The notes under the pieces: model-generated
What the model saw: the letters and a program-made list of their open reading frames with translations, nothing else
Databases searched by the model: none
Told to the model about the DNA's origin: nothing
DNA from: Treponema sp. UBA1747
GTDB lineage: Bacteria; Spirochaetota; Spirochaetia; Treponematales; Treponemataceae
Direction: 5' to 3'
Length of the DNA stretch: 17,616 bases
Assembly: GCA_002315375.1 (NCBI GenBank)
Contig: DCHR01000055.1
Location: 1-17,616, forward strand
Shown: piece by piece, positions 6,970 through 16,100 of the stretch
Layout: each line of letters starts with the position of its first letter
Position numbering within the stretch: position 1 is the stretch's first letter
Made by a program: the position numbers and the translations under genes

Positions 6970-8937
6970 TTACAGACGTTTTGCCAGTTCTTCAGCAGTG
7001 AATCCTAAGTATTCGGCAACTTTGTTTGCTGGGCCTGATGTACCGAAGCGGTCGATGCAGAAGCAGTCTTCTTTCTTTGCGAACTGGAGCCATTCTGTAG
7101 AGATACCGGCTTCTGTACAAACTACGCGTTTTGCATCACCGATGATAGCTTTCTGTTCACATTCGCAGAGTTTTGAGAACTTGCCAAGGTCTGGAACTGA
7201 AACAACACGGATTGTTTTTCCGCTTGTAAGTGAAGCAGCTTTGAGAGCCATGTTTACTTCTGAACCTGAAGCCAGGATTGTGATGTCTGGAGCTGCAGAT
7301 CCTTCCTGTACAACGTAAGCACCCTTAGTTGCCATGTTTTCTTTCCAGTTTTTGTCAGCTTTTTCGTAAACTGCCAGTGCCTGACGTGTGAAAGCCATAC
7401 ATACAGGGTGATCTTTTGAAGCGTAAGCCATGTTCCATGCCTGCATAGATTCTTCCGGGTCACCTGGGCGGATAGCCTGAACACCAGGAATTGAGCGCAG
7501 AGAGCACATTGTTTCGATTGGCTGGTGTGTTGGTCCGTCTTCACCAACGTAGATTGAGTCGTGTGTGAATACGTAGATTACAGGCTGTTTCATAAGAGAA
7601 ACAACGCGGAGTGAAGGGCGCAGGTAGTCAGCGAATACCAGGAATGTTGCACAGAATGGGCGGAGTCCACCGTGAAGTGAAATACCTGCACAAACTGCAG
7701 ACATTGCGAATTCGCGGATACCGTATTCAATTGTACGTCCTGCACGGTTAGCTGGGCTGAATGTTCCGTTGTCTGTTGCTTTGAATGCTGTTTTGTTTGG
7801 TCCCATAAGGTCAGCTGATCCACCAACCAGGTTAGGGTAGCGGGCAGCAATTACGTTGAGAGCTTTTCCTGAAGCGTCACGTGTAGCACATGCATCTCCA
7901 ACTTTGTATTCTACATCTGCAACGTCTGCTGTAGCAGCGTCTGAGTGGTAAGCATCCCAAAGTTTTGCAAGGTCAGGATTTTCTTTTGCCCATTCAGCGA
8001 ATGTTGCATTCCAGTCAGCTTCTGCTTTAGCGAATGCTACTTTTTTGTCTTCGAAGAATTTGTAGGCTTCTGGTACAACGTAGAAGTCTTTGTCTGCTGG
8101 AAGACCAAGTGTTTTTTTAGCTTCAACGATTCCTTCTGCACCAAGTGGAGCACCGTGAACGTCAGCTGTATTCTGTTTTGGAGCACCTTTACCGATTACA
8201 GATTTGAGCATGATAAGAGAAGGTTTATCACCGCATGCTTTTGCATCAGCTACAAGTTTTGCAATTCCTTCTACATCGTACATGTCTCCGCGGAGAACCT
8301 GCCATCCGTAAGCTTCGTAACGTTTAGCAATGTCATCTGTGAATGTAATGTCTGTGCATCCGTCGATAGAGATTTTGTTTTCATCGTAGAATACGATGAG
8401 TTTTCCCAGTTTCAGGTTTCCGGCCAGAGAACAGGCTTCAGAAGCAACACCTTCCTGAAGACATCCTTCACCAACCAGTGAGTATGTGTAGTGGTCTACG
8501 ATTGTGTGTTTTGGTGTGTTGAATTTTGCAGCAAGCATGCTTTCAGCAACAGCCATACCAACAGCCATAGAAACACCCTGTCCAAGTGGACCACCAGTGC
8601 ATTCTACACCGTCTGTATCACCGTATTCTGGGTGACCTGGACAACGTGAACCAACCTGACGGAAGTTCTTGATATCATCCATTGTTACATCGTATCCGGA
8701 AAGGTGGAGGATACTGTAAAGAAGCATTGATCCGTGACCAGCAGAAAGAACAAAGCGGTCGCGGTCTGCCCATTTTGAATTGGCAGGGTTGTGTTTCATA
8801 ACTTCGCCGTAAAGAACAGCGGCTGCTTCTGCAGCACCAAGTGGAAGTCCTGGGTGTCCAGAGTTTGCCTTCTGGATGGCATCCATTGACAGTGAGCGAA
8901 TAGACAGTGCTACTGCTTCGATTCCTTTCTTATCCAT
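6970..8937 (-). CDS. tkt: Transketolase
   Basis: This thiamine-diphosphate enzyme moves two-carbon ketol units between sugar phosphates in the non-oxidative pentose phosphate pathway, in the cytoplasm. At 655 residues it is full length. Motifs seen are SGHPG (H28), AGHGS (H68), RCPGHPE (99-104), GPLGQG (116-121), the cofactor region GEGCLQEG (156-163, where GDG is more usual) with ending NKISIDG, GIREF with the catalytic Glu at about 409, FTHDS (D460), GEDGPTHQP (H471) and AFTRQALAV. The ATG has a ribosome site (AGAGGT) six bases upstream. It is the last gene of a minus-strand cluster, 67 bp after the PtsN-like gene. The narrow codon use suggests high expression. The end is odd: a palindromic element and a second in-frame C-terminus follow the TAA before the terminator. 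Confidence 0.97.
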   Translation of the reverse strand: MDKKGIEAVALSIRSLSMDAIQKANSGHPGLPLGAAEAAAVLYGEVMKHNPANSKWADRDRFVLSAGHGSMLLYSILHLSGYDVTMDDIKNFRQVGSRCPGHPEYGDTDGVECTGGPLGQGVSMAVGMAVAESMLAAKFNTPKHTIVDHYTYSLVGEGCLQEGVASEACSLAGNLKLGKLIVFYDENKISIDGCTDITFTDDIAKRYEAYGWQVLRGDMYDVEGIAKLVADAKACGDKPSLIMLKSVIGKGAPKQNTADVHGAPLGAEGIVEAKKTLGLPADKDFYVVPEAYKFFEDKKVAFAKAEADWNATFAEWAKENPDLAKLWDAYHSDAATADVADVEYKVGDACATRDASGKALNVIAARYPNLVGGSADLMGPNKTAFKATDNGTFSPANRAGRTIEYGIREFAMSAVCAGISLHGGLRPFCATFLVFADYLRPSLRVVSLMKQPVIYVFTHDSIYVGEDGPTHQPIETMCSLRSIPGVQAIRPGDPEESMQAWNMAYASKDHPVCMAFTRQALAVYEKADKNWKENMATKGAYVVQEGSAAPDITILASGSEVNMALKAASLTSGKTIRVVSVPDLGKFSKLCECEQKAIIGDAKRVVCTEAGISTEWLQFAKKEDCFCIDRFGTSGPANKVAEYLGFTAEELAKRL

Positions 8938-8975
8938 AGATATACCTCTATAAAAATAAAATACAATATTATTGA

Positions 8976-9003
8976 ACGTTTCCTCTATATAAGGAAGAAA
9001 CGT
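8976..9003 (-). other. Imperfect hairpin between the ptsN-like gene and tkt
   Basis: ACGTTTC (8976-8982) and GAAACGT (8997-9003) are perfect complements. On the minus strand the hairpin is followed by A/T-rich sequence with a small CAATA/TATTG repeat, and it starts two bases after the ptsN-like stop. It could be a weak terminator, an attenuator or an mRNA-processing site that lets tkt be expressed differently from the genes before it. No clean T-tract is present. Confidence 0.35.
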
Positions 9004-9005
9004 GC

Positions 9006-9470
9006 TTAATCCAGTTCTTTAATGGCGTTAATAAGCTGAGCTTCGCCGGCATGTTCTTCCAGAAGTTTTCTGAAAGAATTTTTTCTGAAAAGTCCTACAA
9101 GAGTAGAAAGAACTTTCAGGTGTGTCTGTGAATTCTGTGTCAGCAGGACGAACATAACATTTACCTTTTTTTCGTCCGGAGCGTTCATTTCCATTGGTTC
9201 TTTAAGGTAAACAACACAGATTTTCTGGTCTGACGCATCTTTTACAATTGGAGTTCTGGCATGTGGAAGTGCAATACCGTTTCCTACAGCAGTACTCAAG
9301 ATTTTTTCACGTGCACACAAAGCATTATACACTTGTTCCGATGTCATGCTATCGGGTAAAACAAGCATTTTACTGATTTTTTCGTAAACTTCCTCAGGAG
9401 TTTTGCCTTCTACATCCTGAAAAACCCCTCCGTTGTGAATAAGGGGCGAAATATCAAAAGTCTCATCCAT
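9006..9470 (-). CDS. ptsN: PTS EIIA-2 domain protein, PtsN-like regulator
   Basis: This stand-alone 154-residue EIIA domain is of the fructose/nitrogen class (PTS_EIIA_2). The phosphoacceptor is His70 in GNGIALPHAR, preceded by the family pattern LCAREKILSTAVGNG; the FVLL-TQNSQTHLKVLSTL block also fits. No EIIB, EIIC or HPr domain is fused, so a regulatory role, with phosphorylation by a PTS phosphocarrier, is more likely than sugar uptake. It starts 3 bp after the stop of the upstream unknown gene and its ribosome site (GAAGGA) lies inside that gene's end, so the two are translationally linked. The link to transketolase downstream suggests control of carbon metabolism (inference). The exact symbol is by analogy. 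Confidence 0.9.
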   Translation of the reverse strand: MDETFDISPLIHNGGVFQDVEGKTPEEVYEKISKMLVLPDSMTSEQVYNALCAREKILSTAVGNGIALPHARTPIVKDASDQKICVVYLKEPMEMNAPDEKKVNVMFVLLTQNSQTHLKVLSTLVGLFRKNSFRKLLEEHAGEAQLINAIKELD

Positions 9471-9473
9471 ATA

Positions 9474-10919
9474 TTATAAATCCTTCTTTTTTTTACCTTT
9501 TTTTCGTAATGAGTTTATCAACGGTATTTCAATCATATCGAAGGTGTCCGACATACCGTTGAGGGACGTAATCATATCATCCATTTCTTCTGCGGCCATG
9601 GCAGGTGCCATTTCCAGTTCTTCCAGAAAAGCCTGTGTATGATCGACCATCTGGGTAAGAGTAATAAGCTCCTGCTGAGGAAGGTCTTCCAGATCGATTT
9701 CGGCGACGCTGATTTTCGCAACCGACATCATAATTCTGGAGAAAAATAAAAGAATTGAGTGCCGGCCCTTTGCGAGGGGGAAATCATTGAAACGATTAAA
9801 CGTCTTTTTAACTATATCGATTCTTTTTTCCAAGTGCAACATTACGAAATGTGCCTCAAAATCTTCGAATTTCAGAACTGAAGGGTAAACTTTGTGAAAA
9901 AGGTTTTCTGCAAAGTCCAGTTTTTCTCCTTTATAAAGCATATCCTTGATATATGAGTCCAGAATATGATCTGCAGAAAGAAGCATAATGCTTGGCATAG
10001 GAGCTGCTTTCAGTTCTTCCCGGTTCCAGCTGCCTATATAAGGAACATCTTCGTTGAGACGCCAGATTCTGGATTCAATTCCATAGGCAGAAAAACCAAG
10101 CTTGGTGGTATGCATCAAAAAGTCACCGGCGGAACCACAGTTTTCTGTGCAAAGTTTTCCCTGATTTTCAAGGAATAGGAGTGCAAGCTGTTTCTGAATG
10201 GATGAAGCAGGACCATGAAGTTCAATCTGGTCCAGCATGCATTCTTCAAATGTAGAGTACCATTCTTCGTTAGCTACATCAGCAAAACTGATTTTCAGGG
10301 TTTTATGGGTTTCTTTTTTGATTTTTGTAAAAACGACGCCCTTATCCCAGTCCCCGATCTGGCACAAAATGCGGTCTCCGTATTCAAAACCGGCCTGAAA
10401 ATAAGGTTCGAGAGAAAAACCTGAAAGGGTTACTTCCTTTGGAAGCCCGTACTGAACCGATGAAAAAGAAAAAGGATCGCAGACCGGGTCATCCAGAATA
10501 GTCGGAATGCAATAACCTTCTCCATAGAGTGCGAAAAGATCAAGGGTTGTGTTCATTGAAAGGGTTACGGGGCATTTAGGCACTTTTTTATCGTTAAGAA
10601 TTATTACCGCATTGCTGGTATGGGTTCCCTGGTCAAAAAAAGGAATGAATCTGTGTCCGATTGTAAAAGCCCCTGCATCTACTTCTTCTCGGGTAGGTTT
10701 GAAACTGAAGCAGCGGCCAGTGAAAGCGCCGGCATAAGTAATGAACTGCTGGTTTATGAGAGGAAAAACGCAGTCCGTTGCTGAAAGGGCTGTAGCAACT
10801 TCATCAAGAGAAAGCTTTATTTTGTTTTTTTTCAGATAAGTCTGGAATTCCTGAGCCGTAAAAGGTTCCAGTTTGTTTCTCAGGAATGCTGCAGAGATTT
10901 CATAAATTGAATCGGTCAA
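9474..10919 (-). CDS. Uncharacterised 481-residue protein upstream of the PtsN-like gene
   Basis: I do not recognise the family. The protein has no signal peptide or membrane helix and is probably cytoplasmic. The first 60 or so residues (FLRNKLEPFTAQEFQTYLKK and following) look helical, possibly a winged-helix-like module. The middle mixes beta segments with Cys/His residues (for example CTENCGSAGDF). The C-terminal third is helical and acidic (EELEMAPAMAAEEMDDMI), ending in a very basic tail KKGKKKKDL. The start codon is TTG (10917-10919), chosen because a GAAGG ribosome site lies 8 bases upstream and no ATG precedes it in frame. The 3-bp gap to the PtsN-like gene suggests a shared pathway, perhaps as a partner or target of EIIA (inference). 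Confidence 0.8.
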   Translation of the reverse strand: MTDSIYEISAAFLRNKLEPFTAQEFQTYLKKNKIKLSLDEVATALSATDCVFPLINQQFITYAGAFTGRCFSFKPTREEVDAGAFTIGHRFIPFFDQGTHTSNAVIILNDKKVPKCPVTLSMNTTLDLFALYGEGYCIPTILDDPVCDPFSFSSVQYGLPKEVTLSGFSLEPYFQAGFEYGDRILCQIGDWDKGVVFTKIKKETHKTLKISFADVANEEWYSTFEECMLDQIELHGPASSIQKQLALLFLENQGKLCTENCGSAGDFLMHTTKLGFSAYGIESRIWRLNEDVPYIGSWNREELKAAPMPSIMLLSADHILDSYIKDMLYKGEKLDFAENLFHKVYPSVLKFEDFEAHFVMLHLEKRIDIVKKTFNRFNDFPLAKGRHSILLFFSRIMMSVAKISVAEIDLEDLPQQELITLTQMVDHTQAFLEELEMAPAMAAEEMDDMITSLNGMSDTFDMIEIPLINSLRKKGKKKKDL

Positions 10920-11054
10920 GATAGTCCCTTCGTTTTTTGTATACTATAAATATAACACAATAAAGGAAGAAATTAAACGAAAACAGGCAGTTTGGCAGGA
11001 TTTTGAGTGTTTTCAGGGATAACCACCGCCAGCAGTTAGTGGTATACTAGTGTG

Positions 11055-11060
11055 TATAAT
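11055..11060 (+). promoter_or_regulatory. Candidate -10 box of the esterase gene
   Basis: A perfect TATAAT lies 17 bases before the ATG, with no convincing -35 hexamer at the right distance. The ribosome site GAGG (11069-11072) is five bases before the start. The 158-bp gap to the divergent unknown gene would hold both promoters. Confidence 0.4.
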
Positions 11061-11077
11061 AAAGGAATGAGGCAGAT

Positions 11078-13171
11078 ATGAGATTTTGTACAAAGGGTAT
11101 TTCAGCATCAAACATGGTACTTCTGCAGAATGAGACAAACTGTATTTATGGTATGGCTCCTGCAGGAAGTCGAGTTTCACTGGATTTCGCTGGTCAGTCA
11201 TTAGATTGTGTTGTATCAGGATCAGGTGGAGACAGCCTTACTGAATGGAAAATAGAGTTTAACCCGGGCCCTGCCTGTTCCGGCCGTGACCTGATTCTTC
11301 GCTGCGAAGACGAGGAAATTATTTTTACCAATGTTGCTGTAGGGGAAGTCTGGATTTGTTCGGGACAGAGCAATATGCAGCTTCAGATGGAACGGCTTAA
11401 ATATACATATCCTGAAGAATTTACAAAGCCTGAAAATCAGAATATCCGTATGATTACTGTTCCTGTGACTTTCGCTTTTGACGGTCCCAAAGATACAGTT
11501 CAGAATCCTGACTGGAAAATTGCCGGACCTGAAACTATGAGCGGAATGAGCGGGACAGCATACTTTTTTGCCCGCCGTCTTACAGAAGAACTTGGAATTC
11601 CTGTAGGCGTAATTGCCTGCTGCCAAGGGGGAACACCTGTTACTGCCTGGATGAATGCAGAATCTATGGAAGGCGTGGGAGATTATGTCAGACGCCTTGA
11701 AGAATTGAAAGTCCCAGGCTATGTAAGCGGAGTACAGGCTTCAGAAAAAGCGGCCCAGGACCAATGGAATAAAAAGATTTACAGCCTGGATGCCGGAATG
11801 GCAGAAAACTGGAAGGACTGGTCAGTAAAACAGGCAGAAGAAGCGGGATGGGGAATCTGTCAGCTTCCGGGTGAAATTGATCTGATAGAAAAGGGCGGAA
11901 TTGTCTGGTTCAAGAAGGAAATTTCACTTACTGCAGAACAGGTAACATATTTCAACGAAAATGGAGCAAGACTCTGGACCGGAACAATCCGGGACGCTGA
12001 TACGGCTTACATAAACGGAGTTCAGGTTGGTGTGACTTATTATGTTTACCCTCCGCGCCGGTATGATGTTCCTGCAGGAATTCTGAAAGAAGGAGTGAAT
12101 ACAATTACACTCCGGGTTCAGCAGAATCTTGCAAACCGCAAGATGTATTTCTGGCCGGAAAAACATTACGCTCTTGCCAGCCGGGATGCAAAAGTTATTC
12201 CGACTGCAGTCCGAAATGCAGAACAAATTGAAGGCATTTCACCTTTAAAGGAAGGAGAAGTTTTCGATAAGGATGAAATTTCCGGATTATATATTCCTTT
12301 GAATGGGGACTGGTTCTGTTGTGCTACGAGCCAGCTGGAAGAATGTCCTCCAACTACTTTCTTTGAATATGAACCACAGGCTCTGTACAATGCCATGCTT
12401 TCTCCGTGTTTCACAACTGCTGTCCGGGGCGCCCTCTGGTATCAGGGAGAAAGCAATGACTCTAAGCCTTATGAATATGAAGAACTTCTCTGCCGTATGA
12501 TGAAGCTGTGGCGTGAAAAGTTTGTGTATTCTCCTGGAAAGAAACTGCCATTTGTTGTAATGCAGCTTCCTTCCTGGGCAGATGATGTGCTTCCTGATTC
12601 TTATCCGCTTTCAAGTTCCTGGGCAGAAATCCGGGAAGCCCAGAACGGGGCCTGTGAAAAGTTTGCAGATACCGCTTTGAGTGTTGCAGTTGATGCAGGT
12701 GAATGGAATGACCTTCACCCTGAAAAGAAACTGACAGGAGGAAGCCGTGCAGCAGAACAGGCTCTGCGCATTGCCTACGGAAAGGATTATTCCGGATGTG
12801 CAAAGATGAACAGCATGGAACTTCATACAGAACGCGGTTATTCAGAAAATGCCGGTGGATTCTGTAAAATTGTTTTCAAAACAGACAAACCGCTTCAGGC
12901 TTATGCCGTGGAAAATGGTGCTGCTGATTTTACAAAAGAAATAAAGGAAGTTTACGGATTTGCTTTGTTACTGAAAAACTTCTGGGGAAAGGAATCTGTT
13001 CTGGCAGTGTCTGGAGAGATTGTTTCTGAAAACACCGTTCTCCTGACATTACCGAAGCTTCCGCTTTTTACAAAGATTATGGAAATCAGATATCTCTGGG
13101 CAAACTGTCCTGAGTCTGTAAATTTTTATGCGGATAAGCTTCCTGTAATGCCTGGAAGAATTAAGCTTTAG
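11078..13171 (+). CDS. Sialate O-acetylesterase-like SGNH hydrolase, cytoplasmic
   Basis: This 697-residue member of the SASA family removes O-acetyl groups, typically from sialic acids. The nucleophile Ser98 lies in VWICSGQSNM. Further family blocks are GALWYQGESND (451-461) and EWNDLHPEKKLTG (542-554), with the catalytic Asp/His pair at D545 and H547. Between the first two blocks is an inserted beta-sandwich (about 270-350, WFKKEISL ... YINGVQVG ... LRVQQNLANRKMY) like the galactose-binding-like insert of characterised members. There is no signal peptide, so it probably acts on imported sugars; acetylated plant glycans are another possible substrate. No sialic acid transport or lyase genes are present in the window. 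The 3' end overlaps the convergent RND gene by 11 bp, and its terminator lies inside that gene. Confidence 0.9.
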   Translation: MRFCTKGISASNMVLLQNETNCIYGMAPAGSRVSLDFAGQSLDCVVSGSGGDSLTEWKIEFNPGPACSGRDLILRCEDEEIIFTNVAVGEVWICSGQSNMQLQMERLKYTYPEEFTKPENQNIRMITVPVTFAFDGPKDTVQNPDWKIAGPETMSGMSGTAYFFARRLTEELGIPVGVIACCQGGTPVTAWMNAESMEGVGDYVRRLEELKVPGYVSGVQASEKAAQDQWNKKIYSLDAGMAENWKDWSVKQAEEAGWGICQLPGEIDLIEKGGIVWFKKEISLTAEQVTYFNENGARLWTGTIRDADTAYINGVQVGVTYYVYPPRRYDVPAGILKEGVNTITLRVQQNLANRKMYFWPEKHYALASRDAKVIPTAVRNAEQIEGISPLKEGEVFDKDEISGLYIPLNGDWFCCATSQLEECPPTTFFEYEPQALYNAMLSPCFTTAVRGALWYQGESNDSKPYEYEELLCRMMKLWREKFVYSPGKKLPFVVMQLPSWADDVLPDSYPLSSSWAEIREAQNGACEKFADTALSVAVDAGEWNDLHPEKKLTGGSRAAEQALRIAYGKDYSGCAKMNSMELHTERGYSENAGGFCKIVFKTDKPLQAYAVENGAADFTKEIKEVYGFALLLKNFWGKESVLAVSGEIVSENTVLLTLPKLPLFTKIMEIRYLWANCPESVNFYADKLPVMPGRIKL

Positions 13172-16100
13172 CATGGCGGTGGCTCTTACGGGCCGCCCGT
13201 TTTTTTTCTGTGATGTAATACAGAGTCGGGATAAGTACAAGCGTAATGATTGTACTTGTAATAAGTCCGCCAACGATTGCCTGCCCCATTGGTGCATAGA
13301 TTTCTGATCCTTCGCCTTTGGCAACTGCCATTGGAATGTCTCCCAGAAGAGTTGTAAGGGTTGTAATGAGAATCGGCTTGATGCGGGATGCAGACCCGTC
13401 TGTTACGCAGGAACGGAGAAGCTGGTCTTCTTCGTCAGCGTTGAGAACAATGTGCCATTCTCCGTCTTTGTCCTGAGTACCTTTTTCTTTTGCCAGTTCC
13501 AGGCGCCTTTCATGGCGGAGCTGGTTTACATAATCAACCAGAATGATTCCGTTGTTTACAACGACACCGGAAAGAGAAATAAGCCCCAGAAGTGCAATAA
13601 GGTTCATTGTGGAACCGAACATCATTAGCCCTGCAATAACCCCTATAAAACAGAAAGGAATTGTCATCATGATGATGAGAGGCTGCTTGAATCGTTCAAA
13701 CTGCATAACCATAACTGTGTAAACCAGGAAGATTGCAATAAGAAGGGCTGTAATCATGGGGCCCACCATTCCGCCGATAAGGCTCATGATTCCGCCGGCA
13801 GCACTGTCTACATCATTGGGCAGAGGATTTTTGGCCAGGTATTCGCGGACACGCTGTGAAACTCCGCTGGTGTTTTCGCTTTTGAGGGTGGCAGAAACTG
13901 TAATGGTTTTTGCTCGGTCCGAGTGGTTGATCTGGGAAACCGATTTTTCTACATAAATGTCAGCCAGGTTTGCAAAGGAAACATCCTGTCCCCGGTCAGT
14001 GATGATGTGGACGTTTGCAATGTCATCCAGGGTAATGTCAGAATCTGCAATGTCTGAAATGAGTTTCAGATTGTAGCGTTTTCCGGTACTTGCTTCCTTG
14101 TAACGTCCTGCGTCGATTCCCTGGAAGAGAATTGCGGAGGTAATTCCGGCCTGGTAACTGGTAAGTCCCAGGGAACTTAAGTATTCCTGGCTCATATCGA
14201 TTACCATAGTGCTGGTGTCAAAGTCTGTATCAAGTTTTGCGGTAATTACATCAGGGTCTTTTTCAAGGAATTCCTTGATTCCGCTGGCAGTTTCATAAAG
14301 CAGGTCCAGGTCTTCAGAAATAAGGGTCAGACCGTAACCGCCACCGCCTGAAACATAACCGACCAGTTTATCAAATCCACCATTTTCAATGGAAACTTTT
14401 GAATCGGGAAGGGCAGCACTCCAGATTTCCTGCATCTGCATGCTTATGTCGTGAACGTCTCTTTTTCGTTCTGAAACAGGAACAAGAATAACATGGGCGT
14501 AGGCACATTCCGGGGCAGTCATCGTCATAATGCCTTTATTCTGGCTTCGCCCGATGTAGAAAACAACGTTGTCGATTTCAGGAACATATTTGTAAAGGAG
14601 TTCCGTTGCAGTCTTCATCTTGCGTTCTGTGTCTTCAATCCTTGTTCCAACAGGGAAATCTACTGAAAGATAAAAATCTCCTGAGTCGGTGGATGGAATG
14701 AAGGCTACACCAAGCTGAGTTGCAATAAAGCCTGAGAAAACAAGAAGTACTACGGCGCATACAAGAACAGAAACCTTGTTGTTCAGTGACCATACAAGGA
14801 CTTTTCTGTACCACACTTCCAGTTTGTCCATGAGAATATCAAAATGTCTTGGTTTTGCACGGACTTTTGGACCACCTTCTTTGAGAAGTAGTTTAAGAAG
14901 GAAAGGAACAACAATTACCGCTACAAGGAAAGAACATCCGATTGCCATAATGATTGTAATGGCAACAGAGTGGAGAATCATTCCGATAAGTCCGTCCAGA
15001 AGTGCAATCGGAATGAATACAACCATAGTAGTAGCAACAGAAGCGAAGATAGAAAGTGCAACTTCATCCCATCCTTTGTAAATGGACTGGGTTACCGTAT
15101 AGAGAGCTTCTCCGGTTTTTGGATTCCTCTGCTTGTAATATCTGTAAATCTGGTCCAACATAACGGAACTTCCGTCTACAACCATACCAAGAGAAATAAC
15201 CAGACCTGAAAGACTCATAAGGTTGATGGAAATTCCGAAAACTTTCAGTCCGATAAAGCTGAAGAGAATACAAAGCGGGATGGAAACCCCGATAGTTAAG
15301 GTTGCGCGCCAGTCTGCAAGGAACAGAAGGATAACAAGAATTGCGAAAATGATACCTGCAATTCCGGAAGTTACTACTGTCTTCAGTGATGCAGTTACCT
15401 GACGGGCATCATCGGAAACAACGTGAAATGAAACGGCTCCGCCTGATTCTATTTCTTCACGGGCGAGAATTTCTTTTACCTGTTTTACGATTTTTACTGT
15501 GTCGCCGTCACTGCGTTTTGTGATGCTTACAATCGTAAGTGGATTTGTTCCGTCATTTACATAATATTCTTCTTTCGGGTATTCAAGTGTAATGTCTGCA
15601 ACGTCAGAAAGACGGATTACAGTTGACCCGTCAGCAACACCTACAGGAAGATTTTTGATGTCGTCCAGGGAATTGAATCCACCTGCATAGCGGACCTGGA
15701 TGGCGCGGTTTTCGTGGGTTGCATTTCCTAAAGGCAGGTTTACGTTTCCATAATTCAGAACCTGATAAACCTGAGTAACAGAAATGCCTTTTGAAACCAG
15801 GTCATCTGTCCTGAGTTTAACGTTAAGCTGCAGCTCTTTTCCGCCTTCCAGACTGATGGAAGAAACTCCGTCAATTCGGGTTAATTTTGGAATAAGGTCA
15901 TTGTTTACATATTCAGTAACCCGTCCTGCGTCCTGACCTGCAGCTACGGTAAAGGTAATGACAGGAAGCATTGTGATTCCGCCGACAACGGCAACCGGGT
16001 CTCCCTGAATACCTTCCGGCAAACGGTCCTTTATTTCACGAATCCGGTTCCTAAGTTCTTCAAGCTGGTCATAAGGATCAACGCCGTCGGCATAGGTTAC

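Noticed and set aside
6871..6972. Stop-codon readthrough or recoding giving a longer transketolase
   Set aside because: The first end already completes a normal-length enzyme and no recoding signal is recognised; a remnant explains the data more simply, though the frame match is noted.
6920..7318. 132-codon plus-strand frame across the palindromic element into tkt
   Set aside because: Antisense to transketolase and created by the palindrome; no support as a gene.
7945..8481. 178-codon open frame on the plus strand inside transketolase
   Set aside because: It is antisense to a well-supported gene and its composition (Cys/Phe-rich) is that of a shadow frame; no ribosome site or family is seen.
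11021..11045. ACCAC/GTGGT inverted repeat upstream of the esterase as an operator
   Set aside because: Arms of only five bases with a long gap; expected by chance.
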